From positions 1 to 37,048 of the forward strand of contig JAUXNY010000016.1 in assembly GCA_030682615.1 (NCBI GenBank): a DNA stretch of 37,048 bases, in the 5' to 3' direction. Origin of the DNA: Candidatus Aquicultor sp. Its GTDB lineage: Bacteria; Actinomycetota; Aquicultoria; Aquicultorales; Aquicultoraceae. Position 1 is the first letter of the stretch; the number at the start of each line of letters is the position of its first letter. The position numbers and the translations under genes were made by a program. Shown piece after piece: positions 36,949 to 37,048 of the stretch. A model generated the notes under the pieces. That model was not told where the DNA came from and did no database searches. It saw only the letters and a list, made by a program, of their open reading frames with translations.

Positions 36949-37048
36949 GCGAAAGAACGCTTTTGGTAATAGGAAGGATATCAGAGAAGCATTGGTCAGG
37001 GATTATAGCTTACAGGAGTGACAAGATGTAGACTCCACAGAACACCGT

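Noticed and set aside
1-37048. CRISPR array or cas genes
   Set aside because: No regularly spaced repeats and no Cas-like ORFs seen.

Overview
The window is from a bacterial chromosome, probably an actinobacterial lineage (inferred from synteny and gene families, not proven). Positions 1-12.9 kb hold a mostly housekeeping block: ferredoxin, nth, nitroreductase, PQQ-type sugar dehydrogenase, nadD, yqeK, LytR_C protein, rsfS, tRNA-Ala(GGC), leuS, comEA, comEC, holA. Positions 12.9-16.6 kb form an accessory island: an MNT gene with a truncated HepT, a RelE/Phd pair with a palindromic promoter, an excisionase-type HTH fused to a nucleotidyltransferase with a small partner, and a Y1 REP-associated transposase (RAYT). 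Positions 16.7-33.7 kb hold a surface-polysaccharide and sortase locus: LPYTG protein, Wzz/BY-kinase, DUF4012, sortase, CapD/PglF-like protein, flippase, three GT4, O-antigen ligase, sugar transferase, ATP-grasp and DegT. Two decayed genes there are absent from the ORF track: a GT2 and a GNAT/FemAB-like gene. Positions 33.7-36.3 kb form a second mobile region, in which two 226-bp direct repeats carrying RAYT 5' relics flank a truncated ISL3 transposase and an intact-looking MNT-HEPN pair. A VanZ-like gene ends the window. The most interesting signals are the RAYT-derived repeat family, the TA pair between direct repeats, the HTH-nucleotidyltransferase module, and rsfS apparently starting at CTG. 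All family calls come from reading the sequence; no searches were run.
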